From: Streptomyces sp. NBC_01216
GTDB taxonomy: Bacteria > Actinomycetota > Actinomycetes > Streptomycetales > Streptomycetaceae
Assembly: GCF_035994945.1 (NCBI RefSeq)
Contig: NZ_CP108677.1
Location: 310,001-374,000 of the forward strand
Direction of reading: 5' to 3'
Length of the DNA stretch: 64,000 nucleotides
Part shown: positions 24,227 through 34,073 of the stretch, piece after piece
Numbering within the stretch: the stretch's first letter is position 1
How the letters are laid out: each line of letters opens with the position of its first letter
Program-made: the position numbers and the translations under genes
Notes under the pieces: model-generated
Database searches by the model: none
Told to the model about the DNA's origin: nothing
What the model saw: the letters and a program-made list of their open reading frames with translations, nothing else

Positions 24227-26497
24227 ATGCCCACGACGCCGTACGAGGAGACCGCGGGCACCCGGCCGAGGGTGCGCCGCGACGTGCTGTTCACCAGGAC
24301 GCCCCAGGGCGTGATCTTCCACAACGCCGAGGGCGGCTTCCAGCTCAGCTCCCCTTCCGCCTACCGGTTCGCCACCCTGCTCGTCCCCCACCTGGACGGG
24401 AGCCGCACCGTGGCGGAGATCTGCGAGGGCTTCAAGGACCCGCAGAGGGCCATGGTGGGCGGCCTGGTCAAGGCGCTGTACGCCCGCGGATTCGCCCGGC
24501 CGGTCCCGGACCCCTCCGTGCCGGGTCCGGGACCGGCCGTGGAGCCCGCGGTCGCCGCCCGCTTCGCGCAGCAGATCGCCTACATCGACCACTACGCCGA
24601 CGACGCCGCGTCCCGGTTCGCCGCGTTCCGCGGGACCCGCGTCGCCGTACTCGGCGACGGTCCGGTGGCCGGCCGGTGCGCGCTCTCCCTGATCCGCAAC
24701 GGGTGCGCCCACGTCGGTGTGACGACCGCGTCGGCCGAAGGCCCCTCCGCCGCGGCGGAGTTCGGTGCGCTGCGGTCCGAGGCCGCGGAGCTCCGCGCGC
24801 AGGGCAGTCCGGCCGAGGTGACGACACTGCCCGGCGCCGGGCCCGGCGGGACGGGCGACTGGAGCCGGTACGAGGGGTACGACGTGGTGGTCGCCGCCTG
24901 TGGCCGGGACGCGTTCGGGACGGCGACGGCCCTGCTCGGCCGGGGAGTGCCGGAAGGCCGTCTGCTGCTCCCCGCCTGGACCTTCGGTGGCCGGGCGGTG
25001 GTCGGCCCGGTCGGCACCCCACGGTCCGTCGGGTGCGCCGCCTGCGCGGCGCTGCGCCTCGGCGCGAACGGTGACGCGGCGGAAGCGGCGGAGCTCTGGA
25101 GCGGCCTGGCACTGGGGACCGGCACCGGGACGGAGCCGCGCGGACCGCTCGCCGCGATCCTCGGTAATCTGCTCGGCTTCGAGGTGTTCCGGCTGGTCAC
25201 CCAGGTGCTGCCGGCCGAGTCCTCGGGGCAGGTGCTGATCCAGGACATGGCGTCCTTCGACGTCCTGGCCGAGCGGCTGCTGCCGCATCCGCGCTGCCCG
25301 CACTGCCGGACCCGGCCGGTCCCGCCTGAGCCGGTCGACCTGACCGCGGCCCCCGAGCGGCCCGCGTTCCGGCCGGTCGTCGCCGCGCCGCCGGAGGACG
25401 GTGCCACCGAGGGGCCGCTCGCCGAGCTCGACCGCCGGTCGCTCGCGGTCCGCCCGTCGGTCGGCGTCTTCACCCGGTACGCGGACGAGCCGGTCACCCA
25501 GACGCCGCTGAAGGTCGGCGCCGTGGAGGTCGGTCTGGGCGCGGCCGGGACCCGGACCATCGCCGCCTTCGACGTCCAGCACACCGCTGGTGCCCGCCTG
25601 CGTGCCCTGAACGCCGCCGCCGAGGTGTACGCCGAGTACGTGGTGCCGGGACTCCTCCCCCTGGACGGCTCCCCCTCGGCGGGCCGGCCGGACGCGGCGC
25701 CCCGGGTGTCGCCGGAGACGCTGGTCACCGCCACCGGGGCCGGGGGTGATCCGGTCGTCTCCTGGGTCCCGGCCGTGTCGCTGCTGACCAAGGAACCCGC
25801 GCGGGTACCGGCGGGCGCCGTGCGGCCGTTCGGCCCGGACAACCGGGACCGCCTGTTCGAACCGTCCCGTGCCGGCGCCGGTGCGGGCGGCGGACTGCCG
25901 GAGGCGGCGGCGGCCGGTCTGCTGTCCGCCGTCGCCTACGACGCGCTGCGCCGGTCCGTGCGGGGTACGGGACGCGTCACGGTACTCTCCCCGGCTCAGC
26001 TCGAGGGCGACCCCGAGGCGGGATTCCTGCTTCGGGCCGCCGGGCACATGGAGCGTGACGTCGAGCTTCTCGACCTCGGTGAGGCCGAGCGCACCGGGGT
26101 GTCCGTGGTGCTCGCCAGGACCCGGCCCACGGAGCCGGGTGAGCCGGTCCGCTGGGCGGCCGGCGCCGCCCTGGACCGGTCGGCGGCGGCCGTCGACGCG
26201 CTGCGCGACCTGCTCGGCACGGTCCAGCTCGCCGCGGAGGGGGTCCTGGGCGTGCCCGACACCGGCGGCCCGCTGCTGGCCGACCTCGACGCGGCGCTGG
26301 TAGCGGTCACGGCTCCGGGCGACGCCGTCGGCCCCGGTCCCCACCGGACCGCCGTGACCTGGGCGGATGTGCTGGGGAGGCTGGCCGCCTCCGGGCGGGA
26401 CGCCCTGGTGGTGCCGACGCACGCCGCCGACCTGCCAGGCGCGGGGATCCACACCGTCCGGGTGCTGCTCACGAAGGCGGCCGACGATGACCGCTGA
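24227..26497 (+). CDS. TOMM leader-binding F protein (ocin-ThiF-like) with pseudo-YcaO tail
   Basis: A 756-aa protein in three parts. Residues about 14-90 form a PqqD-like winged-helix leader-recognition element (LFTRTPQGVIFHNAEGGFQL, LVPHLDGSRTVAEICEGF). Residues about 130-375 are E1/ThiF-like (TRVAVLGDGPVAGRCALSLI) with two CxxC pairs (CAAC near 271, CPHC near 357) that would hold zinc. Residues about 395-756 follow the segment order of a YcaO domain but lack its ATP-binding acidic residues. F proteins bind the precursor leader and present it to the YcaO enzyme. I chose the ATG at 24227 (GGAGG upstream); an ATG at 24110 is in frame. It overlaps the next gene by 11 nt. Confidence 0.85.
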   Translation: MPTTPYEETAGTRPRVRRDVLFTRTPQGVIFHNAEGGFQLSSPSAYRFATLLVPHLDGSRTVAEICEGFKDPQRAMVGGLVKALYARGFARPVPDPSVPGPGPAVEPAVAARFAQQIAYIDHYADDAASRFAAFRGTRVAVLGDGPVAGRCALSLIRNGCAHVGVTTASAEGPSAAAEFGALRSEAAELRAQGSPAEVTTLPGAGPGGTGDWSRYEGYDVVVAACGRDAFGTATALLGRGVPEGRLLLPAWTFGGRAVVGPVGTPRSVGCAACAALRLGANGDAAEAAELWSGLALGTGTGTEPRGPLAAILGNLLGFEVFRLVTQVLPAESSGQVLIQDMASFDVLAERLLPHPRCPHCRTRPVPPEPVDLTAAPERPAFRPVVAAPPEDGATEGPLAELDRRSLAVRPSVGVFTRYADEPVTQTPLKVGAVEVGLGAAGTRTIAAFDVQHTAGARLRALNAAAEVYAEYVVPGLLPLDGSPSAGRPDAAPRVSPETLVTATGAGGDPVVSWVPAVSLLTKEPARVPAGAVRPFGPDNRDRLFEPSRAGAGAGGGLPEAAAAGLLSAVAYDALRRSVRGTGRVTVLSPAQLEGDPEAGFLLRAAGHMERDVELLDLGEAERTGVSVVLARTRPTEPGEPVRWAAGAALDRSAAAVDALRDLLGTVQLAAEGVLGVPDTGGPLLADLDAALVAVTAPGDAVGPGPHRTAVTWADVLGRLAASGRDALVVPTHAADLPGAGIHTVRVLLTKAADDDR

Positions 26498-28433
26498 CCT
26501 CGCCGAGGCCACCGCCGCGGGAGCCGAGGAGGTGCGGAGCGCGTCATGCCGCCACTTCGCGCAGGACCTGCGCCGGGCGCTGGCGGAGCTGCCCGGAGAC
26601 CCGGACCTCCGGGTTCCCGACGTGTCGGTCTCCGCCCTGGGCGTGCGGGACGCCTTCGTCGCGCCCGCCCGTACCCCGCACGCCGCTCTGCCGGTGCATC
26701 TCTACGGCCGGCAGGTGATCGTCGGTCCCTGGCCGCGGAAGGGACGGGCCGGCTGCGGTGACTGTCTGCGCCGCCGCTGGCAGGGGGTGCGCTCGGTCGG
26801 CCTGCGGGAGGGTCTCGAACTGGGCGGTGACACCCGGGAGGCGGGGCCCTGGCCCTTCCGGGTGCCGTTCGCCGCGGAGCACGTCGCCGCGCTGATCGCC
26901 CGGCTCGCCGCCTCGCACCGGGAGGATCGGGGCCCGTTCCCCGAGGTGTGGCTGATCGATCTGGAGCGGCTGACCGTCCGTCGTCATCCGCTGGTGCCGG
27001 AGCCGGACTGCCCCGGCTGCGGGACGCCGGAACCGGTGACCGCCGAGTCGGCCGCCGTCGTCCTGCGGCCCGCGCCGAAGTACCGTACGGGCGTCGGAAG
27101 GGTGCGGCCGGTGGACGCGTACGACCTGCCGGTGGACGCGTTCGCCAATCCTCACTGGGGTGCCGTCGGACCCTCGGTGGTGTGCGACGTCACCTCGCCG
27201 ACCACCTCGGCGACGGTCGGATGCTTCTCCAGCCGTTCGGGCGACTACCTGCGCGAGACGTTCTGGGGCGGTCACGCCGACACCTACCACGTGAGCACCC
27301 GGATCGGAATCCTCGAGGGGCTCGAGCGTTTCGCCGGGACGCGGGCCCGGGGCCGCGCCGTCACCCTCACCGCCTGCCTGGACGACCTCGGTCCGCGCGC
27401 CGTCGACCCGCGCGAGACCGGCCTCTACACGGACGCGTTCCACCGCGCCCACCCCTGGGTGCCTCCGTTCGCTCCGGACCGTCCGATCCCCTGGGTCTGG
27501 GGATGGTCGCTGCGCGACGCGGCCCCGCGTCCCGTCCCGGAGGTCCTCGCCTTCTACCACAAGCCCGGGATCGCGCACCGGTTCGTCCAGGAGAGCTCCA
27601 ACGGCTGCGCCTCCGGGGGAAGTCCGGAGGAGGCCGTGCTCAGCGGCCTGATGGAGGTCCTGGAAAGGGACGCCTTCCTGCTGGCCTGGCACGGCATGCA
27701 GCCGCTGAGCGAGATCGACCCGGCGACCAGCGCCGACCCGCGCACGCGGGTCATGGTGGACCGGATGGCCATGTACGGCTACCGGGCCAGGTTCTTCGAC
27801 ACCCGGATCTCCTTCCCGGTTCCCGTGGTCACCGGGGTCGCCGAGCGTCTCGACGGCGGGCCCGCGCGGATGTGCTTCGGGGCCGGGGCGGCCCTCGACC
27901 CGGAGGCCGCGCTCGCCGCGGCACTGTGCGAGATCGCCACCGACTCCGTCCAGCTCCTCCAGCGGTTCCGGCGCGACGAGGCCGGGTACCGTGCCATGGC
28001 CGGGGACTTCACGAAGATCACGAGCCTGCACGACCATCCCCTGGTCTACGCGGTACCGGAGATGGGCCGCCACGCCGACTTCCTGCTCCGTCGGCCCGCT
28101 CCTCCCGAGCCACTGCGCGTGGCCGATCTGCGATGGCCCCGGGCGGACGGCTCAGGTCCGGACGTGCGGGAGGACCTGCTCGCCGCGGTGGAAGCCGTGA
28201 CGGGCGCCGGGTTCGACGTGGTCGTCGTCGACCAGACCCTCCCCGAGCAGCGCGCTCTCGGTCTGTGCACCGTGAAGGTGCTGGTCCCCGGCCTGCTGCC
28301 GCTCGACTTCGGCTGGACACGGCAGCGTGCCCGGCACATGCCGCGTACCCGGACCGCGCTGCGCGAGGCGGGGCTGCGGCCGGACGACCTGGCCGACACC
28401 GACCTCAACCCCGGCCCGCACCCGTTCCCGTGA
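26487..28433 (+). CDS. YcaO-domain azoline cyclodehydratase, copy 1
   Basis: This 648-aa TOMM cyclodehydratase turns Cys, Ser or Thr residues of the precursor into azolines with ATP. An N-terminal zinc-bearing E1-like remnant has CGDC (about residue 91) and CPGC (about 175). The YcaO domain (about 195-648) has the ATP-site helix GILEGLERFAG, the acidic block ESSNGCASGG followed by EEAVLSGLMEVLERDAF, DQTLPEQRALGLCTVKVLVP, and ends in a Pro-rich PGPHPFP tail, which matches the PxPxP-type C-terminus needed for catalysis in this family. It is translationally coupled to the leader-binding F protein, its expected partner. A paralogue of the same design lies at 36941-38899. Confidence 0.92.
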   Translation: MTADLAEATAAGAEEVRSASCRHFAQDLRRALAELPGDPDLRVPDVSVSALGVRDAFVAPARTPHAALPVHLYGRQVIVGPWPRKGRAGCGDCLRRRWQGVRSVGLREGLELGGDTREAGPWPFRVPFAAEHVAALIARLAASHREDRGPFPEVWLIDLERLTVRRHPLVPEPDCPGCGTPEPVTAESAAVVLRPAPKYRTGVGRVRPVDAYDLPVDAFANPHWGAVGPSVVCDVTSPTTSATVGCFSSRSGDYLRETFWGGHADTYHVSTRIGILEGLERFAGTRARGRAVTLTACLDDLGPRAVDPRETGLYTDAFHRAHPWVPPFAPDRPIPWVWGWSLRDAAPRPVPEVLAFYHKPGIAHRFVQESSNGCASGGSPEEAVLSGLMEVLERDAFLLAWHGMQPLSEIDPATSADPRTRVMVDRMAMYGYRARFFDTRISFPVPVVTGVAERLDGGPARMCFGAGAALDPEAALAAALCEIATDSVQLLQRFRRDEAGYRAMAGDFTKITSLHDHPLVYAVPEMGRHADFLLRRPAPPEPLRVADLRWPRADGSGPDVREDLLAAVEAVTGAGFDVVVVDQTLPEQRALGLCTVKVLVPGLLPLDFGWTRQRARHMPRTRTALREAGLRPDDLADTDLNPGPHPFP

Positions 28434-28487
28434 CCGGCCGTCCGCACCCGGCGCGAGCGCGCCGAGAACCCAGGAAAGGGGGATCCC

Positions 28488-30119
28488 GTGGGGTACGCCC
28501 ATGAGTACGCGCAAGCCGTACTGCACCGCGGCCGCGTCCCGATGGAGCCCACCGACCACGTCGTCGACTGGGCCGACGGCCCGCGCAAGACCAAGTTCTA
28601 CCCGGACGCCGAGCCGTTCGCCCTGCCCGACACCGAGGACCTCGCCGACGTCCCGGTCGGTCCGGGCCTGCTGCCCGACGCCGGCGCGGGCGGACGGGGC
28701 GCCGGCGGACCGGCCGGGTTCGGGCTCCCGCTGCTGGCGGCGATGCTCAAGGACTCCTACGGACTGACCGGGCGCCGCCTCGGCATCCAGGCCAACACCG
28801 ACCTGGCCGGACTGCCCTTCCACACGCACGCGAACTGGTCCCGCGGCACCGCGGGCGGAGGCGGACTCTACCCGGTGGGCATCCACTGGGCTTCCGGCCC
28901 GTCAGGCCCCCTGCTGCCGGGCCTGCACCACTACGACGTCCAACGGCACGCCCTGCAGCGCCTGCTGGCCGGTGACGTCACGGACCGGGTGCGCGAGGCG
29001 CTGGGACCGGACGCGCCCCGGGAGGCGCTGGACACCGACCAGTACCTGATCCTCGGCGTCAAGTACTGGCAGAACTCCTTCAAGTACAACAGCTTCTCGT
29101 ACCACGTGGTCTCCACCGACCTCGGAACGCTCGTGCAGAGCTGGCGGATCTGGGCGGCCGCGCGCGGCCTTCGGCTCGCGCCGCTGCTGTGGTTCGACGA
29201 GCCGCTCCTGAACGAACTGCTCGGCATGGCGGACGGGGAGGAGACGGTGTTCGCCGTCGTCCCGCTGCGCTGGGACGGGGCCGCGCCGGCTCAGGACGCC
29301 CCGCGCGCGGACCCGCGCCACCGGCCCGCCGTGCGGCACCGGGACGCGGAACGCTCCCGCACCCTGCTGGACTTCACCGCGCTGCGCGCGATGCACGCGG
29401 CGACGCTGGACGGCGCGGCCGACCGGCCGTCGCCCGGCGCGCTGGCCACCGCGGCGGCCCGGACCGACGGTGACGACGACGGCGGCGGTGTCCGGGTGGC
29501 GCTGCCCGCGCCCGCCTTCCCCGGCACGGGTGTCCGCCGGGCCCTGCGTGAACGCCGTTCCAGCTTCGGGAGGTTCGACGCCCGGCGCCGGACCTCCGCC
29601 GAGCACCTGTCGGCGGTCCTGGCGGCCGGCGCCCGGACCCGGCTGGCCGACGACACCGACCCCTCCGGCGACAACCGGCTCGCCCGGCTGTACGCCTTCG
29701 TCAACCACGTCGACGGCGTGCCGCAGGGCGCGTACGCGTACCTCCCCGACCGGGACGAACTACGCCTGGTCGCCGCCGGCGCGCAGGGCTCGTTCCTCCA
29801 GGAGAACTACTTCCTGGCCAACTACAACCTGGAGCAGGCGGGAGCGGTCCTGGTACCCACGGTGCGGACCACCGCCGTCCTGGACGCCGTCGGCGACCGC
29901 GGGTACCGGCTCGCCGTCGGCACCGCCGGAGCCGTCGCCCAGAGCTTCTACCTGGCTGCCTCCGCCCTGGGCCTGGGGGCCGGGGTCGCGCTGGGATTCG
30001 ACAACGTCTCGTTCGTCGAACGGCTCGGGCTGACGGGCGGCGACGAGGCGCCGCTGCTCGTCATGGCCCTCGGTCACGAACGGCCCGACCCCGCCGACTT
30101 CCGCTACGACATCGCCTGA
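28488..30119 (+). CDS. SagB-type FMN dehydrogenase (azoline to azole), tandem nitroreductase fold
   Basis: A 543-aa protein starting at GTG 28488 with AGGAAAGGGGG upstream. Two nitroreductase-like halves can be seen: N-terminal (ANWSRGTAGGGGLYPVGIHW, KYWQNSFKYNSFSYHVVS) and C-terminal (RRALRERRSSFGRFDARR, LQENYFLANYNLEQAGAV, AQSFYLAASALGLGAGVALG). In TOMM pathways this enzyme uses FMN to oxidise thiazolines and oxazolines made by the YcaO enzymes to aromatic thiazoles and oxazoles. It lies 54 nt after the cyclodehydratase in the same operon, which supports the assignment. Azoles, not only azolines, are therefore expected in the product. Confidence 0.9.
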   Translation: MGYAHEYAQAVLHRGRVPMEPTDHVVDWADGPRKTKFYPDAEPFALPDTEDLADVPVGPGLLPDAGAGGRGAGGPAGFGLPLLAAMLKDSYGLTGRRLGIQANTDLAGLPFHTHANWSRGTAGGGGLYPVGIHWASGPSGPLLPGLHHYDVQRHALQRLLAGDVTDRVREALGPDAPREALDTDQYLILGVKYWQNSFKYNSFSYHVVSTDLGTLVQSWRIWAAARGLRLAPLLWFDEPLLNELLGMADGEETVFAVVPLRWDGAAPAQDAPRADPRHRPAVRHRDAERSRTLLDFTALRAMHAATLDGAADRPSPGALATAAARTDGDDDGGGVRVALPAPAFPGTGVRRALRERRSSFGRFDARRRTSAEHLSAVLAAGARTRLADDTDPSGDNRLARLYAFVNHVDGVPQGAYAYLPDRDELRLVAAGAQGSFLQENYFLANYNLEQAGAVLVPTVRTTAVLDAVGDRGYRLAVGTAGAVAQSFYLAASALGLGAGVALGFDNVSFVERLGLTGGDEAPLLVMALGHERPDPADFRYDIA

Positions 30120-30135
30120 CGGCCAGAGGAATCCC

Positions 30136-32940
30136 ATGACACCCACAGAGTCAGGCGCCACCGGCACCGGCCCGGGCGCCACCGCGGAGACCGGGACCCA
30201 CTGGGAGCCCGGCGGACGCTTCGTCCTGCGCGCGGCCGGTCTGCCCATCGAGACCACGCACGCGCTGCGCTGCCCCGGCGTCCGCCGCTGGGCCGACGCG
30301 GTGCTGGACGAGGAGGAACGCCTCACCGCGGCCGGCGCGGACCTCAGCGAACTGCTGCACACGCTGGTCAAGTCGACCCTCGGCGACGAGGCGGGCCCCG
30401 AGGACGCCGCCGTCCGCCGCGGTCTGCTCGCCCTGCGGCGGCAGATCTTCAACAACCGTCTGCCGGCGGAGCCCGGGAACGCGGTGCGCCTGGTGACGGA
30501 GGCGGACGCGGACACCGGCCGGCACACCGCCCGGTGGCTTCGGGACCGCACGCGTCTCGAGGAACTCCGCGCGACCGGAGCGGACCTGTTCGACCGTGAA
30601 CTGCGCGCGAGCCGGACCGCGTTGCGGCGTGTTCTGGCCGACGGCCGGCTGCGTCTCGGGCTGCTGCTCGCCTCGCCCGCTCTCGACGGGCGGCTGGACG
30701 CCTATCTGCGCGACACCGGCCCACGGCCGGGCAACCGCCTGCGCAAGATCGAGCGTTCCGCGCTCACCTACCTGTACCGCACGGCCTGCAAGACCAGTCC
30801 CTTCAGCACGTTCGCCGGCATCGGCCTCGGCACGTTCGAGGGAGACCCGGCGGACGACGGGGCCGAGCTGCGCACCGGAGAGGACTGGGTCGGCCACGTA
30901 CGGCTGAACGTGGTCGCGCTGGCCCGGCTCACCGAGCTGATCACGGCCGATCCCGGCCGCCGCCAGGATCTGCCGGTGGCCCTGTCCCCCGGCTGGGGGC
31001 GCGAAGCCGACCGGATCCGATACGTGCGCCATGTGATGACGGCGGGCGACGACAACGCCTCGGTCACCTTCGACTCGGTCCGCGACCGGCTGTTCTTCCT
31101 CCGCAGCAGCGGCACGCTGGAGCGGCTGCTCGAGTGGCTCGACAGCCGCGACGCGCCGGTGCGCCACCGTGACCTGGTGGACTGGCTGGAGAGCGAGCAC
31201 GACGCCGGACGCGAGGCGTGCGAACGGTACGCGTCGGCTCTGCTGGACCTCGGAATGGTGCGGGCGCCGACGCTCCACACGGACGTGCACGGTCCGGACC
31301 CGCTGCGCGCCTACCAGGACGCCCTGCGCTCACTGGGCGTCGCGTGGGCCGACCGGCTGGCGGGACTGCTGGACGGCGCCGCCGTCCGCCTCTCCCGCTA
31401 CCCGGAGGCCGGCGTCGACGAGCGCCGCGCCCTGCTGGGCGCGCTGCGCGGCCTGCTGCTGGACGCGCAGCGGGAGCTGGGGGCGACCGAGCCGAACCTG
31501 CCGCGGACGCTCGTGTACGAGGACGTCGCCGCGGAGGACGACCTGGTGTGCGGGCCCGCCGTGCTGGGCGGCGAGACCGGCAGGGCGCTGCGGGCCGTGG
31601 AGGGCGTGCTGCCGCTGTTCGACCTGACGCTCCCCCAGCGGATCACCCTGCTCGGCTTCTTCCTCGCCCGGTACGGCCGGGGCGGGCGCTGCGACGACCT
31701 GCTCGGCCTGGTCCACGACTTCCACGAGGACTTCTTCGACCAGTACGTGTCCTTCACGTCCCGGCGCGTCCCCTTCGACGAGCAGGGCACCTACCGCCCA
31801 GAGGAGAACTGGCTCGGGCAGGAGGAGATGACGGCCCTCGACCGGGCCCGGTGCCGCTTCCACGCGGGGATGCGCGCCCTGTGGCAGAGCGGCGGGGAGG
31901 ATGCCGAGATCGAGCTTCCGGCGGCACTGCTGTCCGGCACGGCCGAGGAACTCGCCCCGATCACCCACCACTTCACCCCGCAGAGCCATCACGTCCAGTT
32001 GTCCCGGCCGGACGGCGGGCGACCGCTGGTCGTCCTCAACAAGTCCTACGGTGGACTGGCGTTCCCCTTCAGCAGGTTCACCCACCTCTTCGACGGCACA
32101 CCGGACGCGGATTCACCGGCACCCGGCCTGTCCCGCCTCCTGCGCGCGGAGACAGCGGCCCGCGCTCCGGCCGACGCGGTGTTCGCGGAGGTCACCGGGG
32201 GCCCGGTCACCAGCAACCTGAACCTGCACGGCCGACTGACGGATCACCAGATCGTCTGTCCGGGAGAGAGCAGCACCGTGCCCGAGGAGGCGCGCATCCA
32301 CCTCGACGACCTCTCCGTCGAGCACGACGAGACGGCGGACCGTCTCGTGCTGCGCTCCCGGCGCCTGGGCCGCGAGGTGGTGCCGGTCTACCTGGGCTAC
32401 CTCGTCCCGATCGCCCTTCCCGAGATCCCCCGCACGCTGCTCCTGCTGTCCCCCAGCACCATGGCCCCCTTCGACGTCTGGGCGGGCGTCCCGGAGGGCG
32501 AGGCGCGGGACGGCGTCACCCGCAGGCCCCGGGTCCGGCACGGGAACGTGGTGGTCAGCAGGCGCAGCTGGACGGCGGACGCGGCCGTCCTGCCCGTCCG
32601 CGGCCCCGGAGCCGGGGAGGTGGAGCACTATCTGGGCTGGGTACGGTGGCGGCGCGCCCACCGTCTGCCCGACCGGTGTTTCGCCACGGTCTCCCACCCG
32701 GGCCGGGGCCCGGTCGGGGCCAAGCCCGTGCACGTCGACTTCGACAGCCCGCTGTCCCTGGCCGCGTTCGACGCCCTGGTGGAACGCGAGCCCGGCACCC
32801 GGGTGACCTTCCGGGAGATGCTCCCCGCCGAGGACGGGCTCCACCTGTCCTCGCGTCGCGGCCGGCACGTGGCCGAACTCGCCGTGGAGACCTTCACCAC
32901 CCGCCGTCCGCCGCAGCCTCGCCCGGAGGTAACACCGTGA
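30136..32940 (+). CDS. LanB-type dehydratase, glutamylation subunit (split form)
   Basis: A 934-aa lantibiotic-dehydratase N-terminal-type protein. RLRKIERSALTYLYRTACKT, SPFSTFAGIGLGTFEG and DPGRRQDLPVALSPGW are typical. These enzymes take glutamyl-tRNA(Glu) and transfer Glu onto Ser/Thr side chains of the precursor, the first half of dehydration to Dha/Dhb. The elimination domain is absent here and is encoded by the next gene, the split arrangement seen in thiopeptide and goadsporin clusters. ATG 30136 follows AGAGGA. Stop and the next start overlap (TGATG). The stretch DDLLGLVHDFHEDFFDQYVS and the segment near 32400 with VPVYLGYLVPIALP are further family features. Confidence 0.92.
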   Translation: MTPTESGATGTGPGATAETGTHWEPGGRFVLRAAGLPIETTHALRCPGVRRWADAVLDEEERLTAAGADLSELLHTLVKSTLGDEAGPEDAAVRRGLLALRRQIFNNRLPAEPGNAVRLVTEADADTGRHTARWLRDRTRLEELRATGADLFDRELRASRTALRRVLADGRLRLGLLLASPALDGRLDAYLRDTGPRPGNRLRKIERSALTYLYRTACKTSPFSTFAGIGLGTFEGDPADDGAELRTGEDWVGHVRLNVVALARLTELITADPGRRQDLPVALSPGWGREADRIRYVRHVMTAGDDNASVTFDSVRDRLFFLRSSGTLERLLEWLDSRDAPVRHRDLVDWLESEHDAGREACERYASALLDLGMVRAPTLHTDVHGPDPLRAYQDALRSLGVAWADRLAGLLDGAAVRLSRYPEAGVDERRALLGALRGLLLDAQRELGATEPNLPRTLVYEDVAAEDDLVCGPAVLGGETGRALRAVEGVLPLFDLTLPQRITLLGFFLARYGRGGRCDDLLGLVHDFHEDFFDQYVSFTSRRVPFDEQGTYRPEENWLGQEEMTALDRARCRFHAGMRALWQSGGEDAEIELPAALLSGTAEELAPITHHFTPQSHHVQLSRPDGGRPLVVLNKSYGGLAFPFSRFTHLFDGTPDADSPAPGLSRLLRAETAARAPADAVFAEVTGGPVTSNLNLHGRLTDHQIVCPGESSTVPEEARIHLDDLSVEHDETADRLVLRSRRLGREVVPVYLGYLVPIALPEIPRTLLLLSPSTMAPFDVWAGVPEGEARDGVTRRPRVRHGNVVVSRRSWTADAAVLPVRGPGAGEVEHYLGWVRWRRAHRLPDRCFATVSHPGRGPVGAKPVHVDFDSPLSLAAFDALVEREPGTRVTFREMLPAEDGLHLSSRRGRHVAELAVETFTTRRPPQPRPEVTP

Positions 32941-34073
32941 TGCCCGAGATGACCGAGCCCGCGTCGTTCCGGCCGGACCCCGGGGGCACCGGGCCGTCGC
33001 CCTGGCTGGCGCTGCACGTCTTCTACGCGGCCAGTCCCCGTCCACTGCTGGTCGAGTGCGTCCGCCCGCTGGTCGACCGGCTCACCGAGGAGGGCCTGCT
33101 GGCCGGCCACTTCTTCATCAACTACTGGCTGGAAGGGCCGCACGTGCGTCTGCGGCTGCGCCCGAGCGGACCGGACGCCGAGGCCGAGGTCAGCCGACGG
33201 GCCGAGGAGGCGGTGCGGCGCTTCCTGCGGACCCGGCCCGCGCTCTACCAGGTCGACTCGGGATTCCTGAAGGACTTCTACGACTCCCTCTTCGACATCG
33301 AGTTCCCGGGCGAGGACCGGGCGGCGTACCTCGGCGCCGACGGACGGATGAACCTCAGACCGAACAACTCCTTCTCCTACGAGGTCTACGCGCCCGAGTA
33401 CGCCAAGTACGGCGGCCCGGCCGGGGTGGACCTCGCCGAATGGCACTTCCGGCACTCCAGCGACCTCGTCCTGGAGGCGTACCGGAGCATGAACCTGCAC
33501 CTGCGGACGGTTCTGCTGGGGACCTCCGCCCAGCTGATGATGGTGATGGCCGGTTGCTTCCTCCCCGAGGAGGAACGGCTCGCGGACTACCTCGACTCCT
33601 ACTACGCCTTCTGGCACCGGCTGTTCCCGGGGACCGGCTTCATCGGGTCGACCGAGTACGAGCGTGCCTACGAGCGGATGGCGCCCACGCTGGGCGCCCG
33701 GTTCGCACGGATCCGGCAGAGCATGGCGAGCGGCGAGCTGCACCGGCTCCCGGCGTTCCTGCGGCACTGGGCGGAGCACTGCCTGGAGCTGCGTGCCCGG
33801 GTGGTGGACCTCACCGGCCGCGGCATGCTCGCGTTTCCCGCGTGGGACGGTCCGGCCCGAGAGGACACCGGGCAGGTGCGTTCCGAGGAGCGTGACGCGG
33901 CTCCGCTGGTGACCGTCACCCATGCGCCGGCGGTGCTGCCCCGCCTGCTGTCGCCGTACATGCACATGACCAACAACCGGTTGCACGTGACGATCCGGGA
34001 CGAGGCGTACCTGTCCTACGTCCTGGGGAGGGTCCTGCGCGAGCAGACCGCCACCCGGCGGGACCTCGCGTGA
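32940..34073 (+). CDS. LanB C-terminal-type elimination protein (thiopeptide-type bacteriocin biosynthesis domain)
   Basis: A 377-aa stand-alone SpaB_C/thiopeptide-type biosynthesis domain: WLALHVFYAASPRPLLVECV, then HFFINYWLEGPHVRLRLRPS, RPALYQVDSGFLKDFYDSLF, EYAKYGGPAGVDLAEWHFRH and the C-terminal LLSPYMHMTNNRLHVTIRDE. In split LanB systems this partner removes glutamate from glutamylated Ser/Thr to leave Dha/Dhb. Pyridine synthases of thiopeptides belong to the same superfamily, but a cluster with one needs two such proteins and only one is present. The intact coupling to the LanB gene argues for elimination. ATG 32940 overlaps the upstream stop; GGAGG lies nine bases upstream. Confidence 0.88.
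   Translation: MPEMTEPASFRPDPGGTGPSPWLALHVFYAASPRPLLVECVRPLVDRLTEEGLLAGHFFINYWLEGPHVRLRLRPSGPDAEAEVSRRAEEAVRRFLRTRPALYQVDSGFLKDFYDSLFDIEFPGEDRAAYLGADGRMNLRPNNSFSYEVYAPEYAKYGGPAGVDLAEWHFRHSSDLVLEAYRSMNLHLRTVLLGTSAQLMMVMAGCFLPEEERLADYLDSYYAFWHRLFPGTGFIGSTEYERAYERMAPTLGARFARIRQSMASGELHRLPAFLRHWAEHCLELRARVVDLTGRGMLAFPAWDGPAREDTGQVRSEERDAAPLVTVTHAPAVLPRLLSPYMHMTNNRLHVTIRDEAYLSYVLGRVLREQTATRRDLA

Noticed and set aside
24179..26512. 777-codon reverse frame opposite the F-protein gene
   Set aside because: The composition (Arg/Gly/His-rich, no motif) is that of a codon-complement shadow. The forward strand encodes a coherent three-part protein.
32940..34073. Pyridine synthase identity for the 377-aa thiopeptide-type protein
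   Set aside because: It is the only small LanB-like protein, is coupled to the glutamylating LanB, and elimination is otherwise unaccounted for. I kept elimination as the call and treat macrocycle formation as unsupported.
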